Made by a program: the position numbers and the translations under genes
Shown: one piece after another, positions 29,955 to 40,833 of the stretch
Layout: each line of letters starts with the position of its first letter
Numbering within the stretch: position 1 is the first letter of the stretch
Notes under the pieces: model-generated
Told to the model about the DNA's origin: nothing
The model's input: the letters and a program-made list of their open reading frames with translations, nothing else
The model's database searches: none
NCBI RefSeq assembly: GCF_024834045.1
Contig: NZ_JANUXW010000001.1
Coordinates: 124,001 to 188,000 of the forward strand
Origin: Neisseria montereyensis
GTDB taxonomy: Bacteria; Pseudomonadota; Gammaproteobacteria; Burkholderiales; Neisseriaceae
Length of the DNA stretch: 64,000 bases
Direction: 5' to 3'

Positions 29955-30298
29955 ACAATACCCCAAATTACTTTAACTGAATACACTAGGCAGCCTACTA
30001 ACCAAACAATGGTGGCTACCTGAAGAAATAACCTTAAACCGAAGGGCTTGATATAATCCATCCACAAATCACGGATGCCTACCCAAGCATGGAGGAATAG
30101 GGCAATAAAAGTAAGTTGGGTAAGGGTTTTTACCCATGTTTGTGAAAAAAATACCTGCCAAGATTCATAATCACCAGGCAAAGAGAGTAGAAATATAATA
30201 AAAGCAACGGTATAGATAAGCATAATAACAGCTGTTGCTCGTTGCATTGCCCAGTCCCGCAGGCCATAATGGGCGCCTGCCAATTTGCGATCTACCAT
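29951..30298 (-). CDS. sdhD: Succinate dehydrogenase membrane anchor subunit D
   Basis: A 115-residue membrane protein with three helices (about residues 17-40, 57-78 and 88-112) and the heme/quinone-related segment GLRDWAMQRATAV followed by HAWVGIRDLWMDY. ATG 30298 is chosen: AGGAG is seven bases upstream, whereas the ATG at 30304 is only one base from it. It overlaps sdhC by seven bases and sdhA by four, so the operon is tightly coupled. Confidence 0.95.
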   Translation of the reverse strand: MVDRKLAGAHYGLRDWAMQRATAVIMLIYTVAFIIFLLSLPGDYESWQVFFSQTWVKTLTQLTFIALFLHAWVGIRDLWMDYIKPFGLRLFLQVATIVWLVGCLVYSVKVIWGIV

Positions 30299-30669
30299 AA
30301 CCATACTCCTATTACGACTGTTAGTACCAAAGCTGTAACAAATACAATTTGGGCACTTTTACGAGCAGTTTTTAACTCTAATCCTTTATGGGCATCTAAA
30401 AAAAGAAAGCGTATGCCTGCACAGAAGTGGTGCATATAAGCCCAAAGCAAACCGATTAAAAGTAGCTTGACTAAGGGGTTAGAGATGATTGTACGATATG
30501 TCTCAAAATCAGCTTCTTGACTCAAAGTGCCTGAAAGGAAATACAGCAACAGTGGTAGTGTCACAAATAAAAGGACGCCGCTGATGCGGTGGAGAATGGA
30601 AACAATCCCAGGTATCGGTAGTCTGATATTAGGGATTTCAAGGAATACAGGGCGCTGTTTCGTCTGCAT
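30292..30669 (-). CDS. sdhC: Succinate dehydrogenase cytochrome b556 subunit C
   Basis: A 125-residue membrane subunit. ATG 30669 (MQTKQRPVFLEIPNIRLPIP) has GAGG upstream. Three helices are visible (about 22-48, 60-85 and 103-124). The signature SILHRISGVLLF holds quinone-site residues, and the heme ligand His is in the WAYMHHFCAGIRFL region. It is the first gene of the sdhCDAB-sdhE-gltA-suc-lpdA cluster. Confidence 0.95.
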   Translation of the reverse strand: MQTKQRPVFLEIPNIRLPIPGIVSILHRISGVLLFVTLPLLLYFLSGTLSQEADFETYRTIISNPLVKLLLIGLLWAYMHHFCAGIRFLFLDAHKGLELKTARKSAQIVFVTALVLTVVIGVWLW

Positions 30670-30814
30670 TTGAATATCCTCTTTACACAAATACTTTTCT
30701 TAAAAAAATAACTAAAAAATAACTCAAAACTCAAAACAAGATAATTTCACGCTTCTGACTACAGTCGATTACATGAAAACGCATCAGAGCGTAATTTACA
30801 TGTTTTATAACTGA
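30670..30814. other. Upstream region of sdhC
   Basis: AT-rich, without an ORF. It must hold the sdhC promoter on the minus strand, but I could not choose a convincing -35/-10 pair. Confidence 0.4.
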
Positions 30815-30844
30815 TTGACCAGTCTTTTGTTATAGCTTTTTAAT
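30815..30844 (+). promoter_or_regulatory. Candidate promoter for the structured RNA upstream of mdh
   Basis: TTGACC (30815-30820) and TTTAAT (30839-30844) with an 18-base spacer. This would start transcription near 30851, just before the structured segment. Confidence 0.35.
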
Positions 30845-30850
30845 GAAATT

Positions 30851-30976
30851 TAACAAGTGACCCGATAGTTTGAAGATAAATCCCCAGTTGGAAAGGGTTT
30901 GCTACTACTCAGACAGTGTGGCCCATTAGGTGAAATAGGGGAGTATTTGTAGCAATCTAAAGAGCCCTTATTTTTG
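30851..30976 (+). ncRNA. Candidate structured RNA between sdhC and mdh
   Basis: Nested complementary arms are visible: AAGGG (30893) with CCCTT (30965-30969); TTGCTAC (30899-30905) with GTAGCAA (30949-30955); TACTC (30906-30910) with GAGTA (30941-30945); and an inner CCCATT with AATAGGG-like segment. The last arm is followed by ATTTTT, as in an intrinsic terminator on the plus strand. The minus strand lacks such a T-run. It could be a small regulatory RNA or an attenuator in a long mdh leader. No ORF explains the pairing. The pattern is seen; that it is transcribed is inference. Confidence 0.35.
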
Positions 30977-31086
30977 AATCTTAACTCTAAAATATTTAAG
31001 GGTACTATCGTATTGAGTATTTTATATATTCAAATTTTATTTAAAAAATAAAATAAAATTATGATGAAAATGTCTACAAAATCCTA

Positions 31087-31114
31087 TTGCCTGCCCTTTT
31101 AAATTTGGTATGAT
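31087..31114 (+). promoter_or_regulatory. Candidate mdh promoter
   Basis: TTGCCT (31087-31092) and TATGAT (31109-31114) with 16 bases between them, about 140 bases upstream of the mdh ATG. The bases from 31115 to 31256 are AT-rich and hold the ribosome binding site AGGAGAG. Confidence 0.4.
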
Positions 31115-31256
31115 AATAGCTGTCAGAGTAAATATATTTTTATTTGTTTTAAATAAAATTTATTTATAAGTTATTGTGTTTTTAACTTAATTTATAAATT
31201 TTATTGGTATTAATTGTTTTGACAGCTTATTAATAATTCTTCAGGAGAGTTTTGGT

Positions 31257-32237
31257 ATGAAATCCCCCATTCGTGTGGCTGTAACCGGTGCTGCCGGTCA
31301 AATTGGTTATGCATTATTATTCCGTATTGCCAGTGGAGAAATGTTAGGTAAAGACCAACCGGTTATTTTGCAATTACTTGATTTGCCTCAAGCGCAAAAT
31401 GCCGTCAAAGGCGTGATGATGGAACTGCAAGATTGTGCATTTCCGCTTCTCGCTGATATGTTTACGACCGATGATCCTGAAGTAGCATTTAAAGATGCAC
31501 AAATTGCTATTTTGGTTGGTTCGCGGCCGCGCAGCAAAGGTATGGAACGTGCTGATTTGTTGCTTGCCAATGCTGAGATTTTCACCAAACAAGGTGCCGC
31601 ACTTAATAAAGTTGCCGATCGCAATGTGAAAGTATTGGTAGTGGGTAACCCGGCCAATACAAATGCCTATATTGCTATGAAATCAGCACCGGATTTACCT
31701 GCTAAAAACTTTACGGCCATGTTGCGACTGGATCACAACCGTGCATTAAGCCAGATTGCAGAAAAAACCGGTAAGGCTGTTGCCGACATTGAGAAATTAT
31801 GTGTATGGGGTAATCACTCGCCAACCATGTATGCCGATTACCGTTTTGCTACCATTAACGGCGAACGTGTCCAAGATATGATTAATGATCAAAAATGGAA
31901 TGCGGAAGTATTCCTGCCGACTGTTGGTAAACGTGGCGCTGCTATTATTGAAGCGCGTGGTTTATCTTCAGCTGCATCTGCTGCTAATGCAGCTATTGAC
32001 CATATCCATGACTGGGTATTGGGTACAAATGGTAAATGGGTGACTATGGGTATTCCTTCTGATGGTTCATACGGCATCCCTGAAGGTACTATGTTTGGTT
32101 TCCCTGTAACGTGTGAAAATGGCGAATATAAATTAGTAGAAGGTTTGGAAATTGATGACTTTAGCCAAGAACGTATCAATCTGACTTTGAAAGAGTTAGA
32201 AGAAGAAAAAGCCGGCGTTGCTCATCTTTTATCTTAA
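31257..32237 (+). CDS. mdh: NAD-dependent malate dehydrogenase
   Basis: A 326-residue enzyme of the cytosolic-type MDH group. The NAD motif is [15 protein letters not shown] (residue 10), the mobile-loop region is [16 protein letters not shown], then [15 protein letters not shown], and the catalytic His is in [12 protein letters not shown]. It oxidises malate to oxaloacetate, the substrate for GltA. It is divergent from sdhC and ends in a strong terminator. From memory, N. meningitidis and N. gonorrhoeae lack this enzyme and use malate:quinone oxidoreductase; whether mqo is present here is outside the window. Confidence 0.97.
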   Translation: MKSPIRVAVTGAAGQIGYALLFRIASGEMLGKDQPVILQLLDLPQAQNAVKGVMMELQDCAFPLLADMFTTDDPEVAFKDAQIAILVGSRPRSKGMERADLLLANAEIFTKQGAALNKVADRNVKVLVVGNPANTNAYIAMKSAPDLPAKNFTAMLRLDHNRALSQIAEKTGKAVADIEKLCVWGNHSPTMYADYRFATINGERVQDMINDQKWNAEVFLPTVGKRGAAIIEARGLSSAASAANAAIDHIHDWVLGTNGKWVTMGIPSDGSYGIPEGTMFGFPVTCENGEYKLVEGLEIDDFSQERINLTLKELEEEKAGVAHLLS

Positions 32238-32267
32238 GTTTTTTACTGAATTTATCACATATACACT

Positions 32268-32306
32268 AAACAACCAAAACCAAAATAGTATGGTTTTGGT
32301 TGTTTT
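32268..32306 (+). terminator. Terminator of mdh
   Basis: A 15-bp perfect stem (AAACAACCAAAACCA with its reverse complement) around an eight-base loop, ending in TTTT. It contains no DUS. Confidence 0.9.
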
Positions 32307-32723
32307 ATATGCAAAAATAAATTTAAGTGAGATATATGAATGTATCTACGGAGAGTCTTTAATTCGTAAACAATGATGCTAATATTCTGTATATGTAATA
32401 TGGAATAGTCTATATTTTTATGTATTTTGTAAGATGAAGTAGTGTTAATAATAATGATTATTAATAAATATTATTTAGAGTGCTCATGATTAAGTAAAGT
32501 AGCTTCTTTTGATCTTAAAGTTTTGCATTTAGGTCTAATAACAGGTTATATTATGAATGCGTTGGATAGATTCGTATTGAAAAATAATCAGTTATTATTT
32601 TTTATAGGCGGAAAATAATACTATCCTAGAATTGCTTTTCAAAATAATTAAATATTAAAATCATTGGGGTAGATAAATATTTTTTTAAAATAAAAATATT
32701 TTAACGTATTAAAAGATGTGATA
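32307..32723. other. Very AT-rich intergenic region between mdh and gltB
   Basis: About 420 bp of strongly AT-rich sequence with no DUS and no frame having a ribosome binding site. I see no gene. The AT-richness may matter for bending or protein binding upstream of gltB. Confidence 0.4.
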
Positions 32724-32777
32724 TTTAAACAAAATTGTCAACAATTCTATTGCGGATTGTTGACAATTTTGTTTAAA
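32724..32777. repeat. 22-bp perfect inverted repeat upstream of gltB
   Basis: Arms 32724-32745 and 32756-32777 are perfect reverse complements around a ten-base loop (TCTATTGCGG). Each arm contains the near-palindrome ATTGTCAACAAT or its complement, the form of a dimeric-repressor site, for example of GntR type. It lies about 160 bases before the gltB ATG. TTTAAA ends the right arm, but no long T-run follows, and the mdh terminator is already about 420 bases upstream. Confidence 0.6.
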
Positions 32778-32938
32778 ATGCAGATGAAAGTTATTGTGCG
32801 GCTATTGATTGAGTCCATTAAACGAATCGCAGAGATGATATTTTTAAAGCGATTTGTCAAAACTATTTATTTGCCACATTCCATACCGTTATTTACCTAT
32901 CTTTAATTATTACAATTACATTCAGCAGGAACACAAAT

Positions 32939-35900
32939 ATGAATATGCTCTATGACCGTTCATTAGAAAAAGAAAATTGTGGCTTCGGTCTGATTGCCAA
33001 TATTGATGGTATTCAGAGCCATAAAGTTGTCCGTAATGCTATTTTGGGTTTGTCGCGCATGCAGCACCGTGGCGCGATTCTTTCCGATGGTAAAACCGGT
33101 GACGGTTGCGGTGTTTCTTTGCAAATGCCGGAATCATTTTTTCGTACAGTGGCGCAAGAGACGGGGATTTCATTGGCGCAGAAATTTGCCGTAGGGCAGA
33201 TTTTCTTGCCGCAGGATGATGAAAAAGCACAAGAGTATATTGATATTATCAATGAAGAGCTGACTCGTGAAACCTTAGGTATTGCCGCATGGCGTGATGT
33301 GCCAACCAATCCTGCGGTATTGGGTTCGATTGCGTTGGCGGATATGCCACAGATTAAACAAGTATTGGTGAATGCGCCGAGCGGTTGGCGTACTCAGGAT
33401 TTACAACGCCGTTTGTTTGTAACACGTCGCCGCATTGAAAAACGTATTGATCATCCGGATTTTTATATTTGTAGTTTATCTAATCAAACTATTGTTTATA
33501 AAGGTTTGTGCATGCCGAAAGATTTGCCTAAGTTTTATCTGGACTTGGGTGACTTGCGTATGCAATCGGCGATTTGTCTTTTCCACCAACGCTTTTCTAC
33601 AAACACCCAGCCGCGCTGGAAGCTGGCTCAGCCTTTCCGGTATCTGGCGCATAATGGTGAAATCAATACGATTTCCGGTAACCGTGCTTGGGCGCGTGCC
33701 CGTGGTTACAAATATCATACTCCGTTGATTCCGGATTTACAGACGGCCGCACCTTTTGTGAATGAAAGCGGCTCAGATTCCAGCTCGCTGGATAATATGT
33801 TGGAGGTATTTGTAAGCGGCGGTATGGACTTGTTCCGGGCTATGCGCCTGTTGGTTCCGCCTGCATGGCAGCAAAATCCGGATATGGATGACGATTTACG
33901 CGCATTCTATGATTTTAATTCTATGCATATGGAACCTTGGGATGGTCCGGCCGGTATCGTACTTTCAGATGGCCGTTATGCCGCCTGTAACTTAGACCGC
34001 AATGGTTTACGTCCTGCGCGTTATGTCATTACGCAAGACCGTTTGATTACGATTGCTTCTGAAGTCGGTATCTGGGATTACGCGCCGGATGAAGTGGTGG
34101 AAAAAGGTCGTGTCGGGCCCGGTCAGTTATTGGTGATTGATACCAAAAACGGAAAGTTATTGCATTCCGACGAGATTAATAATGAATTACGCGCCCGCCA
34201 CCCGTATCGTGCATGGTTGGAAAAAAATGTTAAACGTTTGATTCCTTTTGAGCAGTTGCCGGATAACGAAGCCGGTGAAGCATCTATGAGTGCGGATACG
34301 TTAAATGTATACCATAAGCAGTTTCTTTATGATCGCGAAGAGTTGGAAAATATCGTCCGTGTATTGGGTGAAGATGGGCAAGAGGCTGTCGGCTCAATGG
34401 GGGATGATGCATCTTTTGCTGTATTGTCCGAGCGTTCTAGACTAACTTTCGATTATTTCCGCCAGTATTTTGCACAAGTTACCAACCCCCCGATTGATCC
34501 TTTGCGGGAAGCTCATGTGATGAGTCTTGCGACCAGTATCGGTAGGGAAATGAGTGTATTTTTCGAAGCGGAAGGCATGTCACACCGTGTGAATTTCAAA
34601 TCCCCGATATTGCTTTATTCGGATATGCAGCAAATGATGTCACTGCCGCAAGAGCATTACAAACATACCGTATTAGATGCTACCTATGCGCCTGAAGCCA
34701 ATTTGAAAGATGCTATAGAGGCATTATGTGATCAGGCCGAACAGGCTGCGCGCGAGGGTACAGTATTGTTGGTGGTTTCCGATAGAAATATCGCCAAAGA
34801 CCGCCAGCCGATACCATCTGCGCTTGCAGTAGGTGCGATACAGAACCGGTTGGTTAATGCTAATTTGCGCTGCGATGCCAATATTATTGTGGAAACTGCT
34901 GAGACACGAAACCCTCATCACTTTGCCGTATTAATCGGATTGGGGGCTACGGCAGTTTATCCTTATTTGGCTTATGAGAGTTTGGCGCACATGGTCAATA
35001 CCGGTGTGATTACCAAGCCTTTGCGTGTGGTGATGGCTAATTTCCGTAACGGCATCAATAAAGGCCTGTATAAAATCATGTCGAAAATGGGTATTTCCTG
35101 CGTATCGTCTTATCGGTGTGCCCGCCTGTTTGAAGTAGTCGGCATGAACAGCGAAATTGTGGATATGTGTTTCCCGGGTATTACCAGCCGTGTGGAAGGT
35201 GCTTCATTTAACGATTTGCATGAGCAAATCTCTGCTACCCGCAAACGTGCATGGCGCCGTAGTCAGGATATTGATGCGGGTGGTTTGCTTAAATTCAAAC
35301 CGCAGGGTGAGTATCATGCTTACAACCCTGATGTGGTGAACACCTTACAGGCAGCGGTGAATAGCGGGGATTACGGTAAATACCGCCTTTACCGTGATGC
35401 TGTGAATAACCGCCCGGTAACAACTATTCGCGATATGTTGCGGTTAAAAACCGAAACGGCTACGCCGATTTCGATTGACCAGGTTGAGCCGTCTGAAAAT
35501 CTGTATAAACGTTTTGATAGTGCTGCCATGTCTATTGGTGCATTAAGCCCCGAAGCGCATGAGTCTTTGGCGATGGCGATGAACCGTTTGGGCGGTTATT
35601 CCAACTCTGGCGAGGGCGGGGAAGATCCGAAACGTTACGGCACCGATAAAGTATCGCGCATTAAACAGGTTGCGTCCGGCCGTTTTGGTGTGACACCGGC
35701 TTATCTGATGAGTGCCGATGTGATTCAGATTAAAGTGGCACAAGGTGCAAAACCGGGTGAGGGCGGTCAGCTGCCTGGTGATAAAGTAACCCCGTATATT
35801 GCGCAATTGCGCTATGCGGTGCCGGGCTCTACCTTGATTTCACCGCCGCCGCATCATGATATTTATTCTATTGAAGATTTGGCGCAGCTGATTTTCGATT

Positions 35901-37402
35901 TGAAACAAATCAATCCTAAGGCCTTGATTTCGGTTAAATTGGTTTCATTGCCCGGTGTCGGCACCATTGCTACCGGTGTGGCTAAAGCTTATGCCGATCT
36001 GATTACCATTGCCGGCTATGACGGCGGTACAGGAGCTTCGCCTTTATCTAGCGTAAAATACTGCGGTTCGCCGTGGGAATTGGGTTTGGCCGAAGCGCAA
36101 CAGGCATTGGTGGAAAACAATTTACGCCATAAAGTCCGTTTGCAAGTGGACGGTGGTTTGAAAACCGGCTTGGATATTGTTAAAGCTGCGATTCTCGGTG
36201 CGGAAAGCTTCGGTTTCGGTACCGGTCCGATGGTGGCATTGGGTTGCCGTTATCTGCGTATTTGTCATTTGAATAACTGTGCGACCGGTATCGCAACCCA
36301 AGATGATACTTTGCGTAGTCAGCATTATCACGGTAATGTCGATAAGGCAATGAATTATTTTAAATTTATTGCTCAAGATGTGCGTGAAATTATGGCCGAA
36401 CTCGGTGTGGAAAAACTTACCGACCTAATTGGCCGAACCGAACTTCTGGAAATCATTGAAGGGAAAACAAGCAAACAACGTGGTTTGGATTTAAGCAAGC
36501 TACTGTATTCGCCTAAAGTACCGGATGGTAGTGCACGTTATTGCATGCAAAATAATGCGCCGTTTGATAAAGGCCGTCTGAATAAAGAAATTATTGAAGC
36601 TGCGGAAACCGCACTCGAAAATGGCAGCAGTGCCGATTTGAGTTTCGATATTTCAAATCTTGACCGTTCGGTTGGTGCGACCTTATCTGGATGGATTGCC
36701 AAGCAGCATGGCAATCGTGGCAAAGCGGGGCAGGAGTTCAATATCAACTTGAATGGTACTGCCGGACAAAGCCTCGGTGTATGGCTTGCCGGTGGGGTAA
36801 CCCTGAATCTGACCGGTGATGCCAACGATTATGTCGGTAAAGGCATGGCAGGCGGCTGTATTGTTATCAAACCGCATAACGGTGTGGCCTTTAAAGCCGA
36901 AGATGCGGCTATTGCAGGCAATACCTGTCTTTATGGTGCAACCGGCGGCGAACTCTTTGCTTCGGGCCGTGCCGGCGAACGTTTTGCCGTGAGAAATTCG
37001 GGCGCATTGGCGGTTGTGGAAGGTATTGGTGACAATGGTTGCGAATATATGACCGGCGGTGTGGTAACCGTGTTGGGTAAAACCGGTATTAATTTCGGTG
37101 CGGGTATGACCGGCGGCTTCGCTTATGTGTTGGATGTGGATGGTCGTTTCCAAGGCCGTATTAACGGCGAGTTGGTGGAAGGCTTGAGTATTGTTGATTT
37201 GCCTACCCATCAGGAGCATTTGCGCGGTTTGATTGAACGTCATGTTGAATTGACCCATAGCCGTTTGGGTGAACGCATTCTCGGTGATTGGGAAAATCAT
37301 GTCGGCAAATTTGTGTTGGTGAAACCCAAAGCCAACGATGTAAATGCCCTTTTAGGCCACAAACGGCGCACTGTTATGGAGCTTCGAGAAGTGACCGCAT
37401 AA
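32939..37402 (+). CDS. gltB: Glutamate synthase (NADPH) large subunit
   Basis: A 1487-residue protein. AGGAA is eight bases upstream of the ATG. The N-terminal class II glutamine amidotransferase has its nucleophile Cys at residue 14 (ENCGFGLIAN) after a short propeptide. A central domain follows, then the FMN-binding synthase domain (from about residue 850; GALSPEAHESLAMAMNRLGG and GEGGEDPKRYG), 3Fe-4S Cys residues (CRYLRICHLNNCATGIATQ in shorter form CHLNNCATG), and the C-terminal beta-helix with repeated Gly-rich turns. It makes glutamate from glutamine and 2-oxoglutarate. gltD follows after 78 bp. An AG-type DUS lies in-frame at 36571-36582. Confidence 0.98.
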   Translation: MNMLYDRSLEKENCGFGLIANIDGIQSHKVVRNAILGLSRMQHRGAILSDGKTGDGCGVSLQMPESFFRTVAQETGISLAQKFAVGQIFLPQDDEKAQEYIDIINEELTRETLGIAAWRDVPTNPAVLGSIALADMPQIKQVLVNAPSGWRTQDLQRRLFVTRRRIEKRIDHPDFYICSLSNQTIVYKGLCMPKDLPKFYLDLGDLRMQSAICLFHQRFSTNTQPRWKLAQPFRYLAHNGEINTISGNRAWARARGYKYHTPLIPDLQTAAPFVNESGSDSSSLDNMLEVFVSGGMDLFRAMRLLVPPAWQQNPDMDDDLRAFYDFNSMHMEPWDGPAGIVLSDGRYAACNLDRNGLRPARYVITQDRLITIASEVGIWDYAPDEVVEKGRVGPGQLLVIDTKNGKLLHSDEINNELRARHPYRAWLEKNVKRLIPFEQLPDNEAGEASMSADTLNVYHKQFLYDREELENIVRVLGEDGQEAVGSMGDDASFAVLSERSRLTFDYFRQYFAQVTNPPIDPLREAHVMSLATSIGREMSVFFEAEGMSHRVNFKSPILLYSDMQQMMSLPQEHYKHTVLDATYAPEANLKDAIEALCDQAEQAAREGTVLLVVSDRNIAKDRQPIPSALAVGAIQNRLVNANLRCDANIIVETAETRNPHHFAVLIGLGATAVYPYLAYESLAHMVNTGVITKPLRVVMANFRNGINKGLYKIMSKMGISCVSSYRCARLFEVVGMNSEIVDMCFPGITSRVEGASFNDLHEQISATRKRAWRRSQDIDAGGLLKFKPQGEYHAYNPDVVNTLQAAVNSGDYGKYRLYRDAVNNRPVTTIRDMLRLKTETATPISIDQVEPSENLYKRFDSAAMSIGALSPEAHESLAMAMNRLGGYSNSGEGGEDPKRYGTDKVSRIKQVASGRFGVTPAYLMSADVIQIKVAQGAKPGEGGQLPGDKVTPYIAQLRYAVPGSTLISPPPHHDIYSIEDLAQLIFDLKQINPKALISVKLVSLPGVGTIATGVAKAYADLITIAGYDGGTGASPLSSVKYCGSPWELGLAEAQQALVENNLRHKVRLQVDGGLKTGLDIVKAAILGAESFGFGTGPMVALGCRYLRICHLNNCATGIATQDDTLRSQHYHGNVDKAMNYFKFIAQDVREIMAELGVEKLTDLIGRTELLEIIEGKTSKQRGLDLSKLLYSPKVPDGSARYCMQNNAPFDKGRLNKEIIEAAETALENGSSADLSFDISNLDRSVGATLSGWIAKQHGNRGKAGQEFNINLNGTAGQSLGVWLAGGVTLNLTGDANDYVGKGMAGGCIVIKPHNGVAFKAEDAAIAGNTCLYGATGGELFASGRAGERFAVRNSGALAVVEGIGDNGCEYMTGGVVTVLGKTGINFGAGMTGGFAYVLDVDGRFQGRINGELVEGLSIVDLPTHQEHLRGLIERHVELTHSRLGERILGDWENHVGKFVLVKPKANDVNALLGHKRRTVMELREVTA

Positions 37403-37403
37403 G

Positions 37404-37446
37404 TTTTTCAGACGGCCTGTCGGCTATGAGAGAGGCCGTCTGAAAA
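37404..37446 (+). repeat. DUS inverted pair between gltB and gltD
   Basis: TTTTCAGACGGCCT and AGGCCGTCTGAAAA arms around 14 bases. It could act as a partial terminator or stabilise the gltB 3' end. Confidence 0.7.
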
Positions 37447-37462
37447 CAGAAATAAACAATAA

Positions 37463-38908
<1,446 letters not shown>

Positions 38909-39017
38909 CATGGTAATTAGCTGAGGCCGTCTGAAAACTTACAACGGTTTATCATGATTCCGGCTCGTCCAATCTTATTGATTTCTCAATTGACATTTCT
39001 GAATATAGGAGAAAAAA

Positions 39018-40436
39018 ATGTCTGTAAAAAATGTAATTAAACTGATCGAAGACAACGAAATCCGTTTTGTTGATTTGCGCTTTACCGATACCAAAGGTAA
39101 ACAGCATCACTTCACCATTCCGGCACGCGTTGTGTTGGACGACCCTGAAGAATGGTTTGAAAACGGCCAGGCTTTTGACGGCTCTTCTATCGGCGGCTGG
39201 AAAGGCATTCAAGCTTCCGATATGCAATTGCGCCCTGATGCATCTACTGCCTATATCGATCCGTTTTATGATGACGCTACGGTTGTGATGACCTGCGATG
39301 TGATCGATCCCTCTAACGGCCAAGGATACGACAGAGACCCGCGTTCTATCGCTCGTCGTGCCGAAGCTTATCTGAAATCTTCAGGTATCGGCGACACCGC
39401 ATTTTTCGGCCCCGAACCTGAGTTTTTCGTATTTGACGGCATCGAATTTGAAACCCATATGCACAAAGCACGTTTTGCCATTACTTCCGAAAGCGGCGCA
39501 TGGAGCAGCGGTAAACATTTGGACGGTCAAAATACCGGCCACCGTGCTACGGTTAAAGGCGGTTATTCACCGGTTGCCCCCGTTGATGCCGGTCAGGATT
39601 TGCGTTCCGCTATGTCGAGCGTATTGGAAGAAATCGGTATTCCGGTTGAAGTACATCATGGCGAGGTTGCTACCGGTTCACAAATGGAAATCGGTACCCG
39701 TTTCAATACTTTGCTGAAACGTGCCGACTGGACACAAGATTTGAAATATGTAGTTTTAAATGTTGCCCATAACTTTGGTAAAACAGCCACCTTTATGCCC
39801 AAACCGCTGATGGGTGACAATGGTAGCGGTATGCACGTTCACCAATCTATTTGGAAAGACGGCCAAAACCTGTTTGCCGGTGACGGTTATGCCGGATTGT
39901 CTGATATGGCGCTTTATTACATCGGCGGTATTATCAAACACGCCCGTGCATTGAATGCCATTACCAATCCTTCAACCAACTCATACAAACGTTTGGTTCC
40001 GCATTTCGAAGCACCGACCAAATTGGCTTATTCTGCCAAAAACCGTTCGGCTTCTATTCGGATTCCGTTTGTGAACAGCAGCAAAGCACGCCGTATCGAA
40101 GCACGCTTCCCTGATCCGATGGCTAACCCTTACTTGTGTTTTGCCGCTTTGTTGATGGCCGGTTTGGACGGTATTCAAAACAAAATCCATCCGGGCGATC
40201 CTGCCGATAAAAACCTGTATGACCTGCCGCCGGAAGAAGATGCTTTGGTGCCGACCGTTTGCGCCTCTTTAGAAGAAGCATTGGCCGCATTGAAAGCCGA
40301 TCACGACTTCTTAACTCGTGGCGGCGTATTCAGCCAAGATTGGGTGAACAGTTACATTGCCTTTAAAGAAGAAGATGTGAAACGTATCCGTATGGCGCCG
40401 CATCCGTTGGAATTTGAAATGTATTATTCATTGTAA
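39018..40436 (+). CDS. glnA: Glutamine synthetase type I
   Basis: A 472-residue enzyme forming dodecamers. AGGAGAA precedes the ATG. Motifs: [13 protein letters not shown] (residues about 54-66), the metal/ATP region [29 protein letters not shown], and the adenylylation site Tyr in [10 protein letters not shown] (near residue 398). The Tyr is intact, and glnE, encoding its adenylyltransferase, lies at 57767-60460, so activity control by adenylylation is likely. The upstream 109 bp shows no sigma-54 promoter. A strong terminator follows. Confidence 0.98.
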   Translation: MSVKNVIKLIEDNEIRFVDLRFTDTKGKQHHFTIPARVVLDDPEEWFENGQAFDGSSIGGWKGIQASDMQLRPDASTAYIDPFYDDATVVMTCDVIDPSNGQGYDRDPRSIARRAEAYLKSSGIGDTAFFGPEPEFFVFDGIEFETHMHKARFAITSESGAWSSGKHLDGQNTGHRATVKGGYSPVAPVDAGQDLRSAMSSVLEEIGIPVEVHHGEVATGSQMEIGTRFNTLLKRADWTQDLKYVVLNVAHNFGKTATFMPKPLMGDNGSGMHVHQSIWKDGQNLFAGDGYAGLSDMALYYIGGIIKHARALNAITNPSTNSYKRLVPHFEAPTKLAYSAKNRSASIRIPFVNSSKARRIEARFPDPMANPYLCFAALLMAGLDGIQNKIHPGDPADKNLYDLPPEEDALVPTVCASLEEALAALKADHDFLTRGGVFSQDWVNSYIAFKEEDVKRIRMAPHPLEFEMYYSL

Positions 40437-40497
40437 TTAATGGTGAAGTCATAGCATCGGTTTATGCTTCTGATGTGATTTCATCGTGGTAAAAAAA

Positions 40498-40530
40498 GCC
40501 CTCGAATTGTGATGATTCGAGGGCTTTTTT
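40498..40530 (+). terminator. Terminator of glnA
   Basis: GCCCTCGAAT pairs with ATTCGAGGGC around TGTGATG, followed by TTTTTT. It contains no DUS. Confidence 0.95.
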
Positions 40531-40554
40531 ATTGAAAACTCGATAATGGCGAAT

Positions 40555-40589
40555 AAAAAAAGCAGGCGTAGCTCACTGCTATGCCTGCT
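40555..40589 (-). terminator. Terminator of the tRNA gene
   Basis: AGCAGGCGTAG and CTATGCCTGCT form an imperfect stem; on the minus strand it is followed by TTTTTT. It is about 14 bases downstream of the tRNA. Confidence 0.85.
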
Positions 40590-40602
40590 TTTCTGAATTT
40601 TT

Positions 40603-40678
<76 letters not shown>

Positions 40679-40696
40679 GGGTCGAGAAAGGTTGCT

Positions 40697-40724
40697 ATTG
40701 TAGCATAATTTATTACTTGGGCAA
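40697..40724 (-). promoter_or_regulatory. Promoter of the tRNA gene
   Basis: On the minus strand, TTGCCC (40724-40719) and TACAAT (40702-40697) with 16 bases between them, about 20 bases before the tRNA 5' end. Confidence 0.7.
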
Positions 40725-40771
40725 GTGGTTATAAACAGATAAGCAAACGGTACGCCGAGGGTAGGGTTTGT

Positions 40772-40777
40772 TATAAT
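40772..40777 (+). promoter_or_regulatory. Candidate -10 element of ubiD
   Basis: TATAAT preceded by TTGT, 57 bases before the ubiD start. No clear -35 is visible. Confidence 0.4.
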
Positions 40778-40833
40778 TCAGCCTTTATGATTTTCGTCTG
40801 AACAAGTTTTCAGACGGCCTTGAAAGCAACCCT

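Noticed and set aside
32718-32906. 62-codon plus-strand frame before gltB
   Set aside because: It runs through the perfect inverted repeat and has no ribosome binding site or protein-like pattern.
36683-37300. 205-codon minus-strand frame opposite the end of gltB
   Set aside because: Shadow of the GltB beta-helix coding sequence; rich in Thr, His and Ile, with no start signals.
39000-39017. Sigma-54 promoter for glnA
   Set aside because: No GG-N10-GC element of the right form in the 109 bases upstream.
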